Shown: one piece after another, positions 32,965-44,099 of the stretch
Layout: each line of letters starts with the position of its first letter
Numbering within the stretch: position 1 is the first letter of the stretch
Source: Clostridium paraputrificum
GTDB taxonomy: Bacteria > Bacillota > Clostridia > Clostridiales > Clostridiaceae
NCBI RefSeq assembly: GCF_900447045.1
Contig: NZ_UAWH01000014.1
Span: 124,001 to 188,000 of the forward strand
Direction of reading: 5' to 3'
DNA: 64,000 nucleotides
The notes under the pieces: generated by a model
What the model was told of the DNA's origin: nothing
Database searches by the model: none
Seen by the model: the letters and a program-made list of their open reading frames with translations, nothing else
Made by a program: the position numbers and the translations under genes

Positions 32965-33004
32965 TATAATAATTGTATTAGCACTCTATTAAAGTGAGTG
33001 CTAA
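32965..33004 (+). promoter_or_regulatory. groESL promoter -10 and CIRCE operator (HrcA binding site)
   Basis: TTAGCACTC (32978-32986), N9, GAGTGCTAA (32996-33004) is a perfect CIRCE element. TATAAT at 32965-32970 lies 7 bp upstream, so HrcA bound here would block initiation. A further hairpin (TTCTAAC with GTTAGAA) lies in the leader around 33047-33070. Confidence 0.95.
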
Positions 33005-33082
33005 CAAAGGATAAAAATAAGTTTTTATAGGCCTACAAAAACTATAGATTCTAACTATGTCGGGTTAGAAACAGGGTTATAA

Positions 33083-35030
<1,948 letters not shown>

Positions 35031-35038
35031 GAAGTTTT

Positions 35039-35077
35039 AGAGAGATAAGGAAAAAAGTCCTTATCTCTCTTTTTTAC
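35039..35077 (+). terminator. Terminator of groESL
   Basis: AGAGAGATAAGG pairs with CCTTATCTCTCT around a 7-8-nt loop, followed by a run of T residues. Confidence 0.9.
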
Positions 35078-35282
35078 GTGTATAGTAATAAAATACCATA
35101 AATGTTAAGAGTTTTTTAAAAAAATTAAATTTATATAAAAAGCATAGGAGATATATGAAGAAAGTAGAGCTAGTAAGTAAATGGATTTAGTGGAAAATGT
35201 CGTCAAAAAAACTGTGTAAATTATTTAAATTTATTCCATAAAAGTGTATAATTAATATAAAGTAGGAAATAGTGGTGAGAAG

Positions 35283-36980
35283 ATGATTAGGACTAAGAAA
35301 AGGTTAGGAGATATTTTAGTACAAGCAGGGAAGATAAATCAATCGGATTTAATGTCGGCCTTAAAGAAACAAGCTTTAAGCGGAAGACGACTTGGGGAAA
35401 TATTAGTTGACGAAGGACTAGTTAGTGAAAACGATATCTTGTCTGTTCTTGAGTTACAATTGGGAATAAAAAAAGTTAATTTAGATTACATTGATATAGA
35501 TGAAAATGCCATAAGATCAGTATCAGAATCTATTGCTAGAAAACATAATATTTTACCTATAAAAATTGAAGGAAATGATATATATATTGCAATGTCAGAC
35601 CCCTTTAATTTAATGGCTGTAGAAGATGTTAAGGTAGTAACTGGACTTAATGTTAAAAAAGTATTAGAAAAAAAAGACTCTATATCAAAAGCTATTAAAA
35701 ACTTTTATACGAAACAATATGCAGAAAAAGTAGCACAAGATTTAGTTCAAAAAGAAAAAGAGAATACTAAGAAAAAGCAAGAAGAAAAGCAAGTTTCAGA
35801 ACTTGAAAAAGCTACGGCTAATGCTCCAGTTGTTAAATTAGTAGATACTATAATACAAAACTCTATCAGAATGGGTGCGAGTGACGTTCACGTAGAACCA
35901 TTTGAAAATGAAGTTAGAGTAAGAGCAAGAGTAGATGGAAGCTTACAAAATATGCTTAGTATACCTAAAGAGTCACAAAATACTTTGATTACAAGAATCA
36001 AAATATTAGCAAATTTAAATATTGCAGAAAAAAGAATTCCACAAGACGGTAGAATTCTTACCAATATAGATGGAAAAGCAGTTGATTTGAGAGTTTCTAT
36101 CCTTCCAACCGTAAATGGTGAGAAGGTGGTTATAAGAATTCTTTCTAAAGATTCTAGCCTTATGAATAAGGAAAGCCTAGGAATGAGAAAGGATGACATG
36201 AAAAAACTTGAACAGATATTGCAAAATCCTTTTGGGATAATCCTAGTAACTGGACCTACAGGAAGTGGTAAATCAACTACCTTATATGCAGTTTTAAATG
36301 AATTAAATACTATAGATAAAAATATTATTACAGTAGAAGATCCAGTTGAATTTATGGTTGATGGTATAAATCAAGTAAATGTTAATGCAAAAGCTGGATT
36401 AACATTTGCATCAGGTCTTAGATCAATATTAAGACAAGACCCTGATATCATAATGGTTGGAGAAATTAGAGATGGTGAAACGGCAGAAATAGCCATTAGA
36501 GCAGCTATTACAGGACACGTAGTTTTAAGTACACTACATACAAATGATGCACCATCCTCAGTTGCTAGATTAGTTGATATGGGAATTGAACCATATTTAA
36601 TATCAACATCTGTAACAGGAATAATTGCACAAAGACTTGTTAGAAAGGTTTGCACCAAGTGTGCTAAAAAGTACTATGCCTCAGAATATGAAAAAAGAAT
36701 TCTTGGTAGGGATAGTGATGAAAAGATAATTTTAACTAAGGGAGAAGGATGTCCACATTGTAATGGGACAGGCTATAAAGGAAGAATTGGTATTTATGAA
36801 ATACTTCCTATTGAAAGAAATGTTAGGGATGCAATTACAGCAGGAAAGAATTCAGATGTGTTAAAAGATATTGCTATTAGAGATGGAATGAAAACACTAA
36901 CAATGGCATGTATGGAACATGTTTATGAAGGAATTACAACAGTGGATGAATTGTTAAGAGTAGCTGTAGTAAGAGAATGA
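35283..36980 (+). CDS. pilB: Type IV pilus assembly ATPase PilB
   Basis: This 565-residue GspE/PilB ATPase has an N-terminal MshEN-type domain with paired RLGDILVQAG and RRLGEILVDEG repeats, a pattern known to bind c-di-GMP. The motor domain follows, with GPTGSGKST near residue 326, the Walker B/Asp-box region DPDIIMVGEIRDGET, and the CxxC pairs CTKC and CPHC that bind zinc. It powers pilin polymerisation at the membrane. It is first in the pilus operon; a TATAAT at 35247-35252 may be the -10. No PilT retraction ATPase is in the window. Confidence 0.95.
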   Translation: MIRTKKRLGDILVQAGKINQSDLMSALKKQALSGRRLGEILVDEGLVSENDILSVLELQLGIKKVNLDYIDIDENAIRSVSESIARKHNILPIKIEGNDIYIAMSDPFNLMAVEDVKVVTGLNVKKVLEKKDSISKAIKNFYTKQYAEKVAQDLVQKEKENTKKKQEEKQVSELEKATANAPVVKLVDTIIQNSIRMGASDVHVEPFENEVRVRARVDGSLQNMLSIPKESQNTLITRIKILANLNIAEKRIPQDGRILTNIDGKAVDLRVSILPTVNGEKVVIRILSKDSSLMNKESLGMRKDDMKKLEQILQNPFGIILVTGPTGSGKSTTLYAVLNELNTIDKNIITVEDPVEFMVDGINQVNVNAKAGLTFASGLRSILRQDPDIIMVGEIRDGETAEIAIRAAITGHVVLSTLHTNDAPSSVARLVDMGIEPYLISTSVTGIIAQRLVRKVCTKCAKKYYASEYEKRILGRDSDEKIILTKGEGCPHCNGTGYKGRIGIYEILPIERNVRDAITAGKNSDVLKDIAIRDGMKTLTMACMEHVYEGITTVDELLRVAVVRE

Positions 36981-37009
36981 TGTATTCATAAAGGAGAGGG
37001 GGAGTTCTA

Positions 37010-38224
37010 GTGGCTATATTTAGATATAGTGCAGTTAATGATAGCAATCATGCTATTAGTGGGAGTATGGAGGCTAATTCAAGCAAGGAAGTTGTAACTA
37101 GCTTGAGAGAAAGAGGATATTACATTACTGATATACAAGAAGAAAGTGCTTTAAATAAAGATATTGATTTGAATTTCTTAAAGAAGATAACATTGAAAGA
37201 TTTAGCTTTATTTAGTAGACAGTTTGCATTTACTCTTCAATCAGGTATGCCAATGTTAAGATGTGTAGAACTTTGTATAGAGCAAACTGAGAATAAGATT
37301 CTTCAAGATGTTTTAAGAAGGACAAAGGAAGAAATAAAAAGAGGTAGAGCTTTGTCAGACGCTTTAAAGTATGAGGATGGAATTCCAGACTTTATGGTAA
37401 ATATGATAACAGCAGGTGAAGCATCAGGTAATTTAGATACAGTAATGTATGAGGTATCTGAGTATTATGATAAGTTATACAAGCAGCAAAGAAAGATAAA
37501 GTCTGCAACTGCATATCCGAAAGTAGTAGGAGTTTTTGCTGTACTTATAGTTATTTTTTTACTTATATTTGTTGTTCCTCAGTTTGTAAATAACTTAGCA
37601 GCAGCTGGAGGGGAGTTGCCGTTACCAACGAAAATAATTTTAGCGATAAGTAATTTTGTATCAGCTTATTGGTATATAGTTTTATTAATAGCAGTAGCAG
37701 CTATAGCCTTTAAGAAGTTAGTTTTAGATAAGGATGAAAACTTTATCCTTTGGAGAGATAAAAATAAAATAACTGGTCCATTGTTTGGATCAATTAATGC
37801 ACAAATAATGGCTAGTAGGTTTGCAAATACATTTTATATTTTAAATAATTCTGGAATGTCTATTTTAAAAAGCTTAGAAATATCTACTAATGTATTAGAA
37901 AATTCTTATGTTGAAAGTAAGATGGAATATGCAAAAGAGGATATAAAAAGAGGAAATCTAATAGGAAAAACTATAGAAGATTTAGATATATTCCCGTTAA
38001 TGTTAACTCAAATGATAACTGTTGGTGAAGAAACAGGAGCCTTAGATGCTTTGCTTAAGAAGACGGCTGAATATTATGATGGTGAAGCAGAAGCGGCAGT
38101 AGATAAATTAATTACAATGATTGAACCGTTATTAATTATAGCGCTTGCTGGAGTTGTTTTAGTAATAATTCTTGCAGTAATGCTTCCAATGTTTAATATG
38201 ATGGATGCGGTTCAAAAAATGTAA
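37010..38224 (+). CDS. pilC: Type IV pilus inner-membrane platform protein PilC
   Basis: This 404-residue GspF/PilC protein has duplicated cytoplasmic helical domains (LALFSRQFAFTLQSGMPMLR, and ASRFANTFYILNNSGMSILK) and three hydrophobic segments, the last near the C terminus (PLLIIALAGVVLVIILAVML). It anchors PilB and guides pilin insertion. The start is GTG 37010 behind GGAGAGGGGG. Confidence 0.94.
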   Translation: MAIFRYSAVNDSNHAISGSMEANSSKEVVTSLRERGYYITDIQEESALNKDIDLNFLKKITLKDLALFSRQFAFTLQSGMPMLRCVELCIEQTENKILQDVLRRTKEEIKRGRALSDALKYEDGIPDFMVNMITAGEASGNLDTVMYEVSEYYDKLYKQQRKIKSATAYPKVVGVFAVLIVIFLLIFVVPQFVNNLAAAGGELPLPTKIILAISNFVSAYWYIVLLIAVAAIAFKKLVLDKDENFILWRDKNKITGPLFGSINAQIMASRFANTFYILNNSGMSILKSLEISTNVLENSYVESKMEYAKEDIKRGNLIGKTIEDLDIFPLMLTQMITVGEETGALDALLKKTAEYYDGEAEAAVDKLITMIEPLLIIALAGVVLVIILAVMLPMFNMMDAVQKM

Positions 38225-38286
38225 ATAAAGTGTATATAAATTTAAAGTTTATATAAATAACAATTAATTTTTAGGAGGTATAATTT

Positions 38287-38688
38287 ATGAATGAATTAGC
38301 TAAAAAGAAAAAGAAAGGTTTTACACTTATTGAACTTATTGCAGTTATTGCTATTATCGGTATTTTAGCTGCAGTATTAGTTCCAAGAATAGTTGGGTAT
38401 ATGAATGATGCAAATGATGCAAAAACTATAACTCAAGCTAGAAATGTTAGAATGGCATATGAAACTATGATATCAAAAGATCCAGATGTATTTGGTGCTG
38501 ATACTGCTGATGATGTTACAGTACAAGATGTTGTAGATGAATATGATAGCCCAACTGATACTTCAATAAATTGGGAAGATTACACATCATTAGAAGCGGA
38601 GGATTATGATAGATTAGATACAGGAGTATCAATGACAGCGCTAAAAGCTGCAACTGCATCAGGTGATCCTTCATCAATAGCAAACTAG
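38287..38688 (+). CDS. pilA: Major-type type IV pilin (PilA-like)
   Basis: This 133-residue prepilin has a short basic leader, KKKKKG, cleaved before FTLIELIAVIAIIGILAAVL, with glutamate at +5 as required for assembly. The mature part is small, acidic and without cysteine. It is preceded by a strong AGGAGG and lies 63 bp after pilC. A stable hairpin follows the gene and could raise pilin message relative to pilD. Confidence 0.93.
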   Translation: MNELAKKKKKGFTLIELIAVIAIIGILAAVLVPRIVGYMNDANDAKTITQARNVRMAYETMISKDPDVFGADTADDVTVQDVVDEYDSPTDTSINWEDYTSLEAEDYDRLDTGVSMTALKAATASGDPSSIAN

Positions 38689-38704
38689 TATATATTTAAT
38701 TATT

Positions 38705-38738
38705 AGAATAGCCTCTTTAATGTATAAGGGGCTATTCT
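38705..38738 (+). other. Hairpin between pilA and pilD
   Basis: AGAATAGCCTCTT pairs with AAGGGGCTATTCT over 13 bp with one G-U pair. The lack of a T tract argues against full termination. Message stabilisation or processing behind the abundant pilin is more likely. Confidence 0.6.
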
Positions 38739-38754
38739 GAAATAGGAGAATTAA

Positions 38755-39516
38755 ATGAGTTATATTGCAGAAATCACGGTGTTTGTGTTTGGAATAATTA
38801 TAGGGAGCTTCCTTAATGTATGTATATATAGAATACCTAAAGAAGAATCAATAGCATATCCACCTTCTCACTGTGGAAGTTGTGGCCATAATCTTAAGGT
38901 AATAGATTTAGTACCTATATTTAGTTGGTTACTTTTAAAAGGAAAATGCAGATATTGTGGCGAAAAGGTCTCAAAGCAATATCCAATAGTTGAAGGAGCA
39001 ACAGGGTTGCTTTTTGTATTTTTATATTTAAAGTTTGGATTTACAATTGAATTATTAAAATATATGGTTTTTACAAGTATTTTAATAGTAGTTGGTATAA
39101 TAGATTTTAAAACTCAAGATGTGTATGATTCAACAATTATCGCTTTAGGGATAATTGGAGTACTTTTTACTATTATTGAGTTCTTTATAAATAAGCAAAT
39201 TAGCTTTATTAGTATTATTTTAGGAATAGCAATTCCAGCCCTAATAATATCAATCTTTGCTTGGCTTGGAGCAATGGGCTGGGGGGATGTAGAAATAATA
39301 GGTGTTGTAGGATTGTTTCTAGGATTTAAAATGAATATGTTAAATTTATTCACCTCAATAGTCTTAGGAGGAATAGCTGCATTTGTATTAATGATATGGA
39401 AAAGAAGAGGGGGAAAGGATACCATGGCATTTGGGCCTTATATAGCTCTCTCATCATATATAACACTTCTTTTTGGAAGTGAAATTTTACAATGGTATTT
39501 AAGTTTTATAAGGTAA
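38755..39516 (+). CDS. pilD: Prepilin peptidase/N-methyltransferase PilD
   Basis: This 253-residue polytopic aspartic protease has an N-terminal methyltransferase domain with CGSCGHNL and CRYCGEKV zinc pairs. The two catalytic aspartates are in GIIDFKTQDV near residue 116 and MGWGDVEIIG near 179. It cuts the leader from the four prepilins of this operon. Confidence 0.95.
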   Translation: MSYIAEITVFVFGIIIGSFLNVCIYRIPKEESIAYPPSHCGSCGHNLKVIDLVPIFSWLLLKGKCRYCGEKVSKQYPIVEGATGLLFVFLYLKFGFTIELLKYMVFTSILIVVGIIDFKTQDVYDSTIIALGIIGVLFTIIEFFINKQISFISIILGIAIPALIISIFAWLGAMGWGDVEIIGVVGLFLGFKMNMLNLFTSIVLGGIAAFVLMIWKRRGGKDTMAFGPYIALSSYITLLFGSEILQWYLSFIR

Positions 39517-39529
39517 GTGAGGTGGGGGT

Positions 39530-40537
39530 ATGTTCGAAAAAGACTTAATTGCGATAGACATAAATAAAGAAACTATTTCAATTTTAGTTGGAACAAGATA
39601 CAAAATATCTAATGGTACTATAATTGAAACTCCTAGAAATTCATTTGATAATGGGAGAATTTTAGATGTAAGCCTAATATCAGGAGCAATAGCGCCACAT
39701 ATAAAAAAGGCAAAAACTAGGGATGTTGCTTTTGCTATAAGAGGTGAGGATATTATTACAAGACATTTAAACATTCCATTTGCAAAAGATGAAGCTATGA
39801 GAGATTCAGTAGATTTTGAGTTAAGGCAGTTCATGGGAGACAGAGTAGATGAATATTATTTTGATTATCAAATTATAAATCAAAATAAGAATGATGGAAC
39901 AGGAAAATGTGATGTTCTTGTAGTAGCTTGCTCTAGAGACAAGATTGATGCATTTATGGAACTTGGAAAAACATTAAGGTTAAATGTAAAGGCAATAGAT
40001 CTATATGCAAATGTAGTAGCTAGAGTTTTTGGAGATTTAAGAAAATCAACAACAAAAGGAATAAAAACTATTGGAGTAATTGGAATAGATTCAGATGATT
40101 CCAATATTACAATTTTGGAATGGGGAAAGCTTATACTTGAAAAGTACAAGGATAGTGGAATATTAAGTACAGTAGATAAGGAATTTACTAATTTAACTGA
40201 ATATAATTCCATATTAGATACTGTAGATTTAATTGAGCCTAAACAACCAGGAGAAGAAAGTGATATAGAATTATACTTTAAGGAAGAGGCCAATGACTAT
40301 AATAGTCTAATACAGTACTATACATCAGGCAAAGTTAAGAAAAATTTAGATAGAATATATGTAATGGGATCAGCTACTAGAATTAAAGGGATTGAACAAT
40401 ATTTTGAAGTTAATTTAAGTGCTAGGGCAGCTAAGCTGCCTATGTTTTCTGATTTAAAGACAAGCGTAAAAGCACCTAAGAAGATTAAGTTAAAAGACTA
40501 TATTATGTGTTATGGGCTATTATTAAGGAGGGATTAG
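39530..40537 (+). CDS. pilM: Type IV pilus alignment protein PilM
   Basis: This 335-residue actin-like ATPase-fold protein starts EKDLIAIDINKETISILVG and has the conserved RHLNIPFAKDEAMRDSVDFE stretch. Later segments are IGVIGIDSDDSNITIL and YVMGSATRIKGIEQYF. It is cytoplasmic and recruits PilN. It starts 13 bp after pilD and ends 1 bp before pilN, so translation is probably coupled. Confidence 0.88.
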   Translation: MFEKDLIAIDINKETISILVGTRYKISNGTIIETPRNSFDNGRILDVSLISGAIAPHIKKAKTRDVAFAIRGEDIITRHLNIPFAKDEAMRDSVDFELRQFMGDRVDEYYFDYQIINQNKNDGTGKCDVLVVACSRDKIDAFMELGKTLRLNVKAIDLYANVVARVFGDLRKSTTKGIKTIGVIGIDSDDSNITILEWGKLILEKYKDSGILSTVDKEFTNLTEYNSILDTVDLIEPKQPGEESDIELYFKEEANDYNSLIQYYTSGKVKKNLDRIYVMGSATRIKGIEQYFEVNLSARAAKLPMFSDLKTSVKAPKKIKLKDYIMCYGLLLRRD

Positions 40538-40538
40538 T

Positions 40539-41102
40539 ATGAGTAGAGAATTAAATTTAGTCCCTCAGGTAAATTCCAATACTAAAGGTACTGTAAAATC
40601 AAGTAAAACAATATTATTAATTTTATTATTAATAGTTGCATTTATTGGAGGAAGCTTTGGTTATGTAATAGGGAAAGAATATCTATTAAATAAGAAAGCG
40701 GAAGAGTTAAAGAATGAGTTAGCTTTAAGCAATAAAAAGTTAAAGGAAAAAGAAGAACTAGATCAACAAATAGCAGCAACAAAGCAACAAATTACTAAAG
40801 CAGAACAATTGAAATTGCTTATGGATATAGATACAGATGAGTTAATAAAAGAGTTATATAAATTAGTAGAAATAGATGGAATAAAGATAACAAATATTAA
40901 CTATAAAGGGGGAGTATCTTCCAGTGTAGAAATTAATGGAAATTCAGGTGATAAGAGTGCTATACAAAAGATGTGGGCTAATCTTAGAGAAAATGAGAAA
41001 TTTGCTGATTCTCATGTTAATAGTTGGAGTGGTGAAGGTGAAATAAAGTTTTCAGTAAGTGTAAAGACAAAGGGAGGTAGTGCAAATGAAAAGCAAAACT
41101 AA
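40539..41102 (+). CDS. pilN: Type IV pilus protein PilN
   Basis: This 187-residue bitopic protein begins MSRELNLVPQVN, the PilN motif that contacts PilM. One membrane helix spans about residues 28-47, followed by a coiled-coil (KKAEELKNELALSNKKLKEK) and a small extracytoplasmic domain. Its 3' end overlaps pilO by 17 bp. Confidence 0.85.
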   Translation: MSRELNLVPQVNSNTKGTVKSSKTILLILLLIVAFIGGSFGYVIGKEYLLNKKAEELKNELALSNKKLKEKEELDQQIAATKQQITKAEQLKLLMDIDTDELIKELYKLVEIDGIKITNINYKGGVSSSVEINGNSGDKSAIQKMWANLRENEKFADSHVNSWSGEGEIKFSVSVKTKGGSANEKQN

Positions 41103-41691
41103 TGGACGAGCTACCACAAAAAATGAAAAGATAATATTATATGTGTTAGGAGTATTATCTATATTTGCTCTTTGTTATTTATTCATAATATCTCCAGGTG
41201 AAGAAAAAACTAAAAATTTAAAACAAGAAATTAAAAGTTTAGAGAGTCAGTTAGTTTCTGTTCAAAGTATTGACTATGATATTGAGCAGAGAAAAAAAAC
41301 ATTGGATGATTTGATGGTTAAGTATAAAGAAGCTACTATAACGCTACCTAAAACAGATAGATATCCAGAAGTTTTTAGAGATGTAGAAAAAATGGTTACA
41401 GAATCAGGCCTTTCCTCATCTAATGGCTCTTTTGAAAAAACATCAGTTATTCAATTAGTCGGGGTAGAAGAAGGACAAGAGTCTTCTAATTTAAAAGGAA
41501 TGAGAAAGATTCAAATAACTTATTCTGTTAAAGGGGATATAAACAAGGTATTATCATTTATTGATAAGTTAGAGAATTATGACAGAATTGCAGAGTTAAA
41601 CTCTTTTAATCATAGTGGTGAAGGGTGTTCTATAGTGTTTTCATTCTATGATTCTGGAGAAGGCGGAGCAGAAGAATATGATTTTAATTAA
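41086..41691 (+). CDS. pilO: Type IV pilus protein PilO
   Basis: This 201-residue protein has one N-terminal membrane helix (IILYVLGVLSIFALCYLFII), a coiled-coil with KNLKQEIKSLESQLVSVQ, and a ferredoxin-like PilO domain. It pairs with PilN. ATG 41086 follows GGGAGG by 8 nt; an in-frame GTG at 41080 is less suitable. Confidence 0.83.
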   Translation: MKSKTNGRATTKNEKIILYVLGVLSIFALCYLFIISPGEEKTKNLKQEIKSLESQLVSVQSIDYDIEQRKKTLDDLMVKYKEATITLPKTDRYPEVFRDVEKMVTESGLSSSNGSFEKTSVIQLVGVEEGQESSNLKGMRKIQITYSVKGDINKVLSFIDKLENYDRIAELNSFNHSGEGCSIVFSFYDSGEGGAEEYDFN

Positions 41692-41724
41692 TAAAACCTT
41701 CTAATTAAAGATGGAGGTGTAGTT

Positions 41725-42216
41725 TTGAAAGTAAAAAAGAAAAAAGGATTTACTTTAATAGAGATTGCAGTGGCTTTAGCAGCTTTTGTAATTATTATGC
41801 TTGCAATAACTGGACTGTTAATATCTGTTATTAAAATTAGTTCAATAAATAGTGCAACATATAGTACAGATAATATTTCAAAAGTATTTTTTGAAACATT
41901 GAAGGAAGATAGAGTTGCGTTGAACAATATGCCCAAAACAGTAGGTACAAAATATAAGTGTAGCTTTTCAAATGCAGATGAGGTTAGAACATTAGTAAAA
42001 GAACATTTGTTAGATGATGATTCAAGTAACAAGCCAGATGGGGTCTCTGATCCAAGTGATTTTAATTTATGTAAGCAAAGTTCATCAGAGTATAGTATGG
42101 GAATATATATTAATTGGAATGCTGATGGATTCTATGAAATAGAGACTTGGTGTTGGGATACAAATAAAGGTGAATCAAGCCTAATTAATAGAAAAACCTA
42201 TGTAACTCCTAGGTAG
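41725..42216 (+). CDS. Minor type IV prepilin (PilV-like)
   Basis: This 163-residue prepilin has the leader KVKKKKG, cut before FTLIEIAVALAAFVII with glutamate at +5. The globular part contains three cysteines in the mature domain. Start TTG 41725 has GGAGG 7 nt upstream. It is probably part of a priming or tip complex with the next two proteins. Confidence 0.85.
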   Translation: MKVKKKKGFTLIEIAVALAAFVIIMLAITGLLISVIKISSINSATYSTDNISKVFFETLKEDRVALNNMPKTVGTKYKCSFSNADEVRTLVKEHLLDDDSSNKPDGVSDPSDFNLCKQSSSEYSMGIYINWNADGFYEIETWCWDTNKGESSLINRKTYVTPR

Positions 42217-42233
42217 ATGAGGAGGTAGAGTAT

Positions 42234-42779
42234 ATGAAAAAGAAAAAAGGTTTTACATTAGTTGAACTTATAGCAGTAATAGGAATAACAGTTATATTTG
42301 GGGCTATTGTACTTGGAATATCAATTACATCTGGAAAATTATTTTCAATGACACAATCTCAATCAGTTTTTAATGATGAAGCAAGACTAATTATAAGTAC
42401 ATTAGAAGAAGATTTAAGAATTGGTAAAGAAATAGATGCTACAGCTTTAAATCTTACAGGAAGTAGTAGTATTACAATTAATGGAATTATAGATACTTGC
42501 TCTAATTTTAATTTGCCATCTGGTAGCTTTGAAAAATTATTATCGTTAAAGGTAAAGGGAGATTTGTATTATTATATTAAGGTAGGAGATAGAGTTGAAA
42601 GAAAGAAATTTGGAGGGGCTGCATTTACATCAGATGTTTCTGGAATTGAAAAAATTAAAGATATAGAGATAAAAAAAAGTGTTGATTCAACGGATAAAAG
42701 ATATTTTATAACTATTGAATTTGTAAATTTACATGGTGAAATTACAGAATATAAGTCAGCTGTAATGCCAAGAAATTAG
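42234..42779 (+). CDS. Minor type IV prepilin (PilW/PilJ-like)
   Basis: This 181-residue prepilin has the leader MKKKKG followed by FTLVELIAVIGITVIFGAIV with glutamate at +5. The globular domain is beta-rich. It follows the previous minor pilin by 17 bp and precedes a PilX-like gene, the usual order of minor pilin cassettes. Exact equivalence to a named minor pilin cannot be set from sequence alone. Confidence 0.85.
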   Translation: MKKKKGFTLVELIAVIGITVIFGAIVLGISITSGKLFSMTQSQSVFNDEARLIISTLEEDLRIGKEIDATALNLTGSSSITINGIIDTCSNFNLPSGSFEKLLSLKVKGDLYYYIKVGDRVERKKFGGAAFTSDVSGIEKIKDIEIKKSVDSTDKRYFITIEFVNLHGEITEYKSAVMPRN

Positions 42780-42789
42780 GAGGGGAAGT

Positions 42790-43884
42790 ATGAGGAGAAA
42801 AGTTAAAAAAGGATCAGCATTAATAACTGTACTAGTTTTTTCCCTTTTATTTGTGGTTATATCTGGAGTTTCTACTTTAGCAGTAGTAAATACAATGAAG
42901 GGAAATTCTGGTGAAGAGAAATATCAAACTTTATACTATGAAGCAGAGGCTGGAATTGAAAGAGCATTGGCTAATGCAAATAGTGGTGATTATGATGCAT
43001 TAGGGGATTTAGGAACATCATCATTTACAATACATGATTCTGCAATGTTTGGAGAAGTTAATGTGAATTTAACAAAGCATATAAATGCATCAGATGAGTA
43101 TTTACAAGTTGTAAGTACATCAACAACAACTTCTGGGCAAAGTAGGACAGTTAATGCAAAAATAAGAAAATATATTTATGCAAATGATATATTTAGGTAT
43201 TCAATATGTGGTGAAAATGTAGAGGTAAATGGTGGAGGTTCTCTTAATTTAGATCCTTCTTTAATTAATTCTTCTAATTCAACAGCTAATGTGGGGGCAG
43301 GCAGTGTAGCTGCAGGCTCAGAAACAAATGAGCAATTTGAGTTGCCTATTTTTGATAATAGTAAAATACCATATTATAATGGAACATTAGAAATAAATTG
43401 TTCAAATAGTAATACTTTAATAAATAATTTAGAGTCCATGAGTTCAGATTTTAGTAAGCCTGTAAGAAAAGTTCCATTATCAACTCCTAATTTTAATGTG
43501 TATCTAATTAATGCTGATAAAGTTAAGGTGGTTACACCTGCATTTAATATAGAGAATGTGATGATATTATGCAATGGAGACTTGGAGTTTGTGTTATCAG
43601 GACCTTGCCAAATGAAAGGATCTAGTTTAGTGGCGAAAAGTGTAACTGTTGGTAATTTTAATATGCAAATATCTTATAGACCATATGATGAAAATAGTCC
43701 AGATTCTCCAGCTATAACATTTTCTCCTTTGTATAGAGCGCATTTGGAAATGTTAATGGATGGATATACTGATGCTTCTAGCAACACTGTAAATGGAATT
43801 TCGTATTATGCACCTAATTATAGTTATGGTGGCGGTCCAGGTGCTGGAGGTAGCTTATCAGGGATAATATCAGATTATGAGTAG
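42790..43884 (+). CDS. PilX/GspK-like minor pilin component
   Basis: This 364-residue protein has a basic leader VKKG, then SALITVLVFSLLFVVISG and a conserved YYEAEAGIERALANA segment typical of PilX-family proteins. It lacks the glutamate at +5 (threonine instead), as do tip-type pseudopilins. The large mature domain is rich in Ser, Asn and Gly, ending in a Gly-rich tract (GGGPGAGGSLSG). It is the last gene of the pilus operon. Confidence 0.8.
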   Translation: MRRKVKKGSALITVLVFSLLFVVISGVSTLAVVNTMKGNSGEEKYQTLYYEAEAGIERALANANSGDYDALGDLGTSSFTIHDSAMFGEVNVNLTKHINASDEYLQVVSTSTTTSGQSRTVNAKIRKYIYANDIFRYSICGENVEVNGGGSLNLDPSLINSSNSTANVGAGSVAAGSETNEQFELPIFDNSKIPYYNGTLEINCSNSNTLINNLESMSSDFSKPVRKVPLSTPNFNVYLINADKVKVVTPAFNIENVMILCNGDLEFVLSGPCQMKGSSLVAKSVTVGNFNMQISYRPYDENSPDSPAITFSPLYRAHLEMLMDGYTDASSNTVNGISYYAPNYSYGGGPGAGGSLSGIISDYE

Positions 43885-43889
43885 AAATA

Positions 43890-43920
43890 AAGTGTTAGTT
43901 TGGCTAACACTTTTTCTTTT
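43890..43920 (+). terminator. Terminator of the pilus operon
   Basis: AAGTGTTAG pairs with CTAACACTT around TTTGG and is followed by TTTCTTTTT. Confidence 0.85.
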
Positions 43921-43943
43921 TGCAATTTTAATTTCATATTTTA

Positions 43944-43972
43944 TTGACAGAAAAGAATAAATAATCTATAAT
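43944..43972 (+). promoter_or_regulatory. Promoter of the guaB leader
   Basis: TTGACA (43944-43949) and TATAAT (43967-43972) have a 17-bp spacer, a full consensus. The start would be near 43979, just ahead of the aptamer. Confidence 0.88.
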
Positions 43973-43997
43973 AAGTTTAATTTAATAAGTAGCACAT

Positions 43998-44070
43998 TTA
44001 CAACTCGTATATCCCCTGAATAAGGCAGGGAGTATCTACCGGAAGCCGTAAATTTCCGACTATGGGTGAA
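43998..44070 (+). promoter_or_regulatory. Guanine-class purine riboswitch
   Basis: P1 pairs ACTCGTA with TATGGGT (with wobbles). P2 is CCCTG with CAGGG, and P3 is CGGAA with TTCCG. The conserved core reads AGTATCTACC and CCGTAAA. The discriminator in CCGACTATG is C, which specifies guanine or hypoxanthine rather than adenine. It precedes guaB. Confidence 0.92.
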
Positions 44071-44099
44071 TTTGATATAACTTAGTATAGATTACTATA

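Noticed and set aside
35078..35282. c-di-GMP riboswitch ahead of pilB
   Set aside because: None of the conserved GEMM or class II core elements is visible; only AT-rich sequence and a possible -10.
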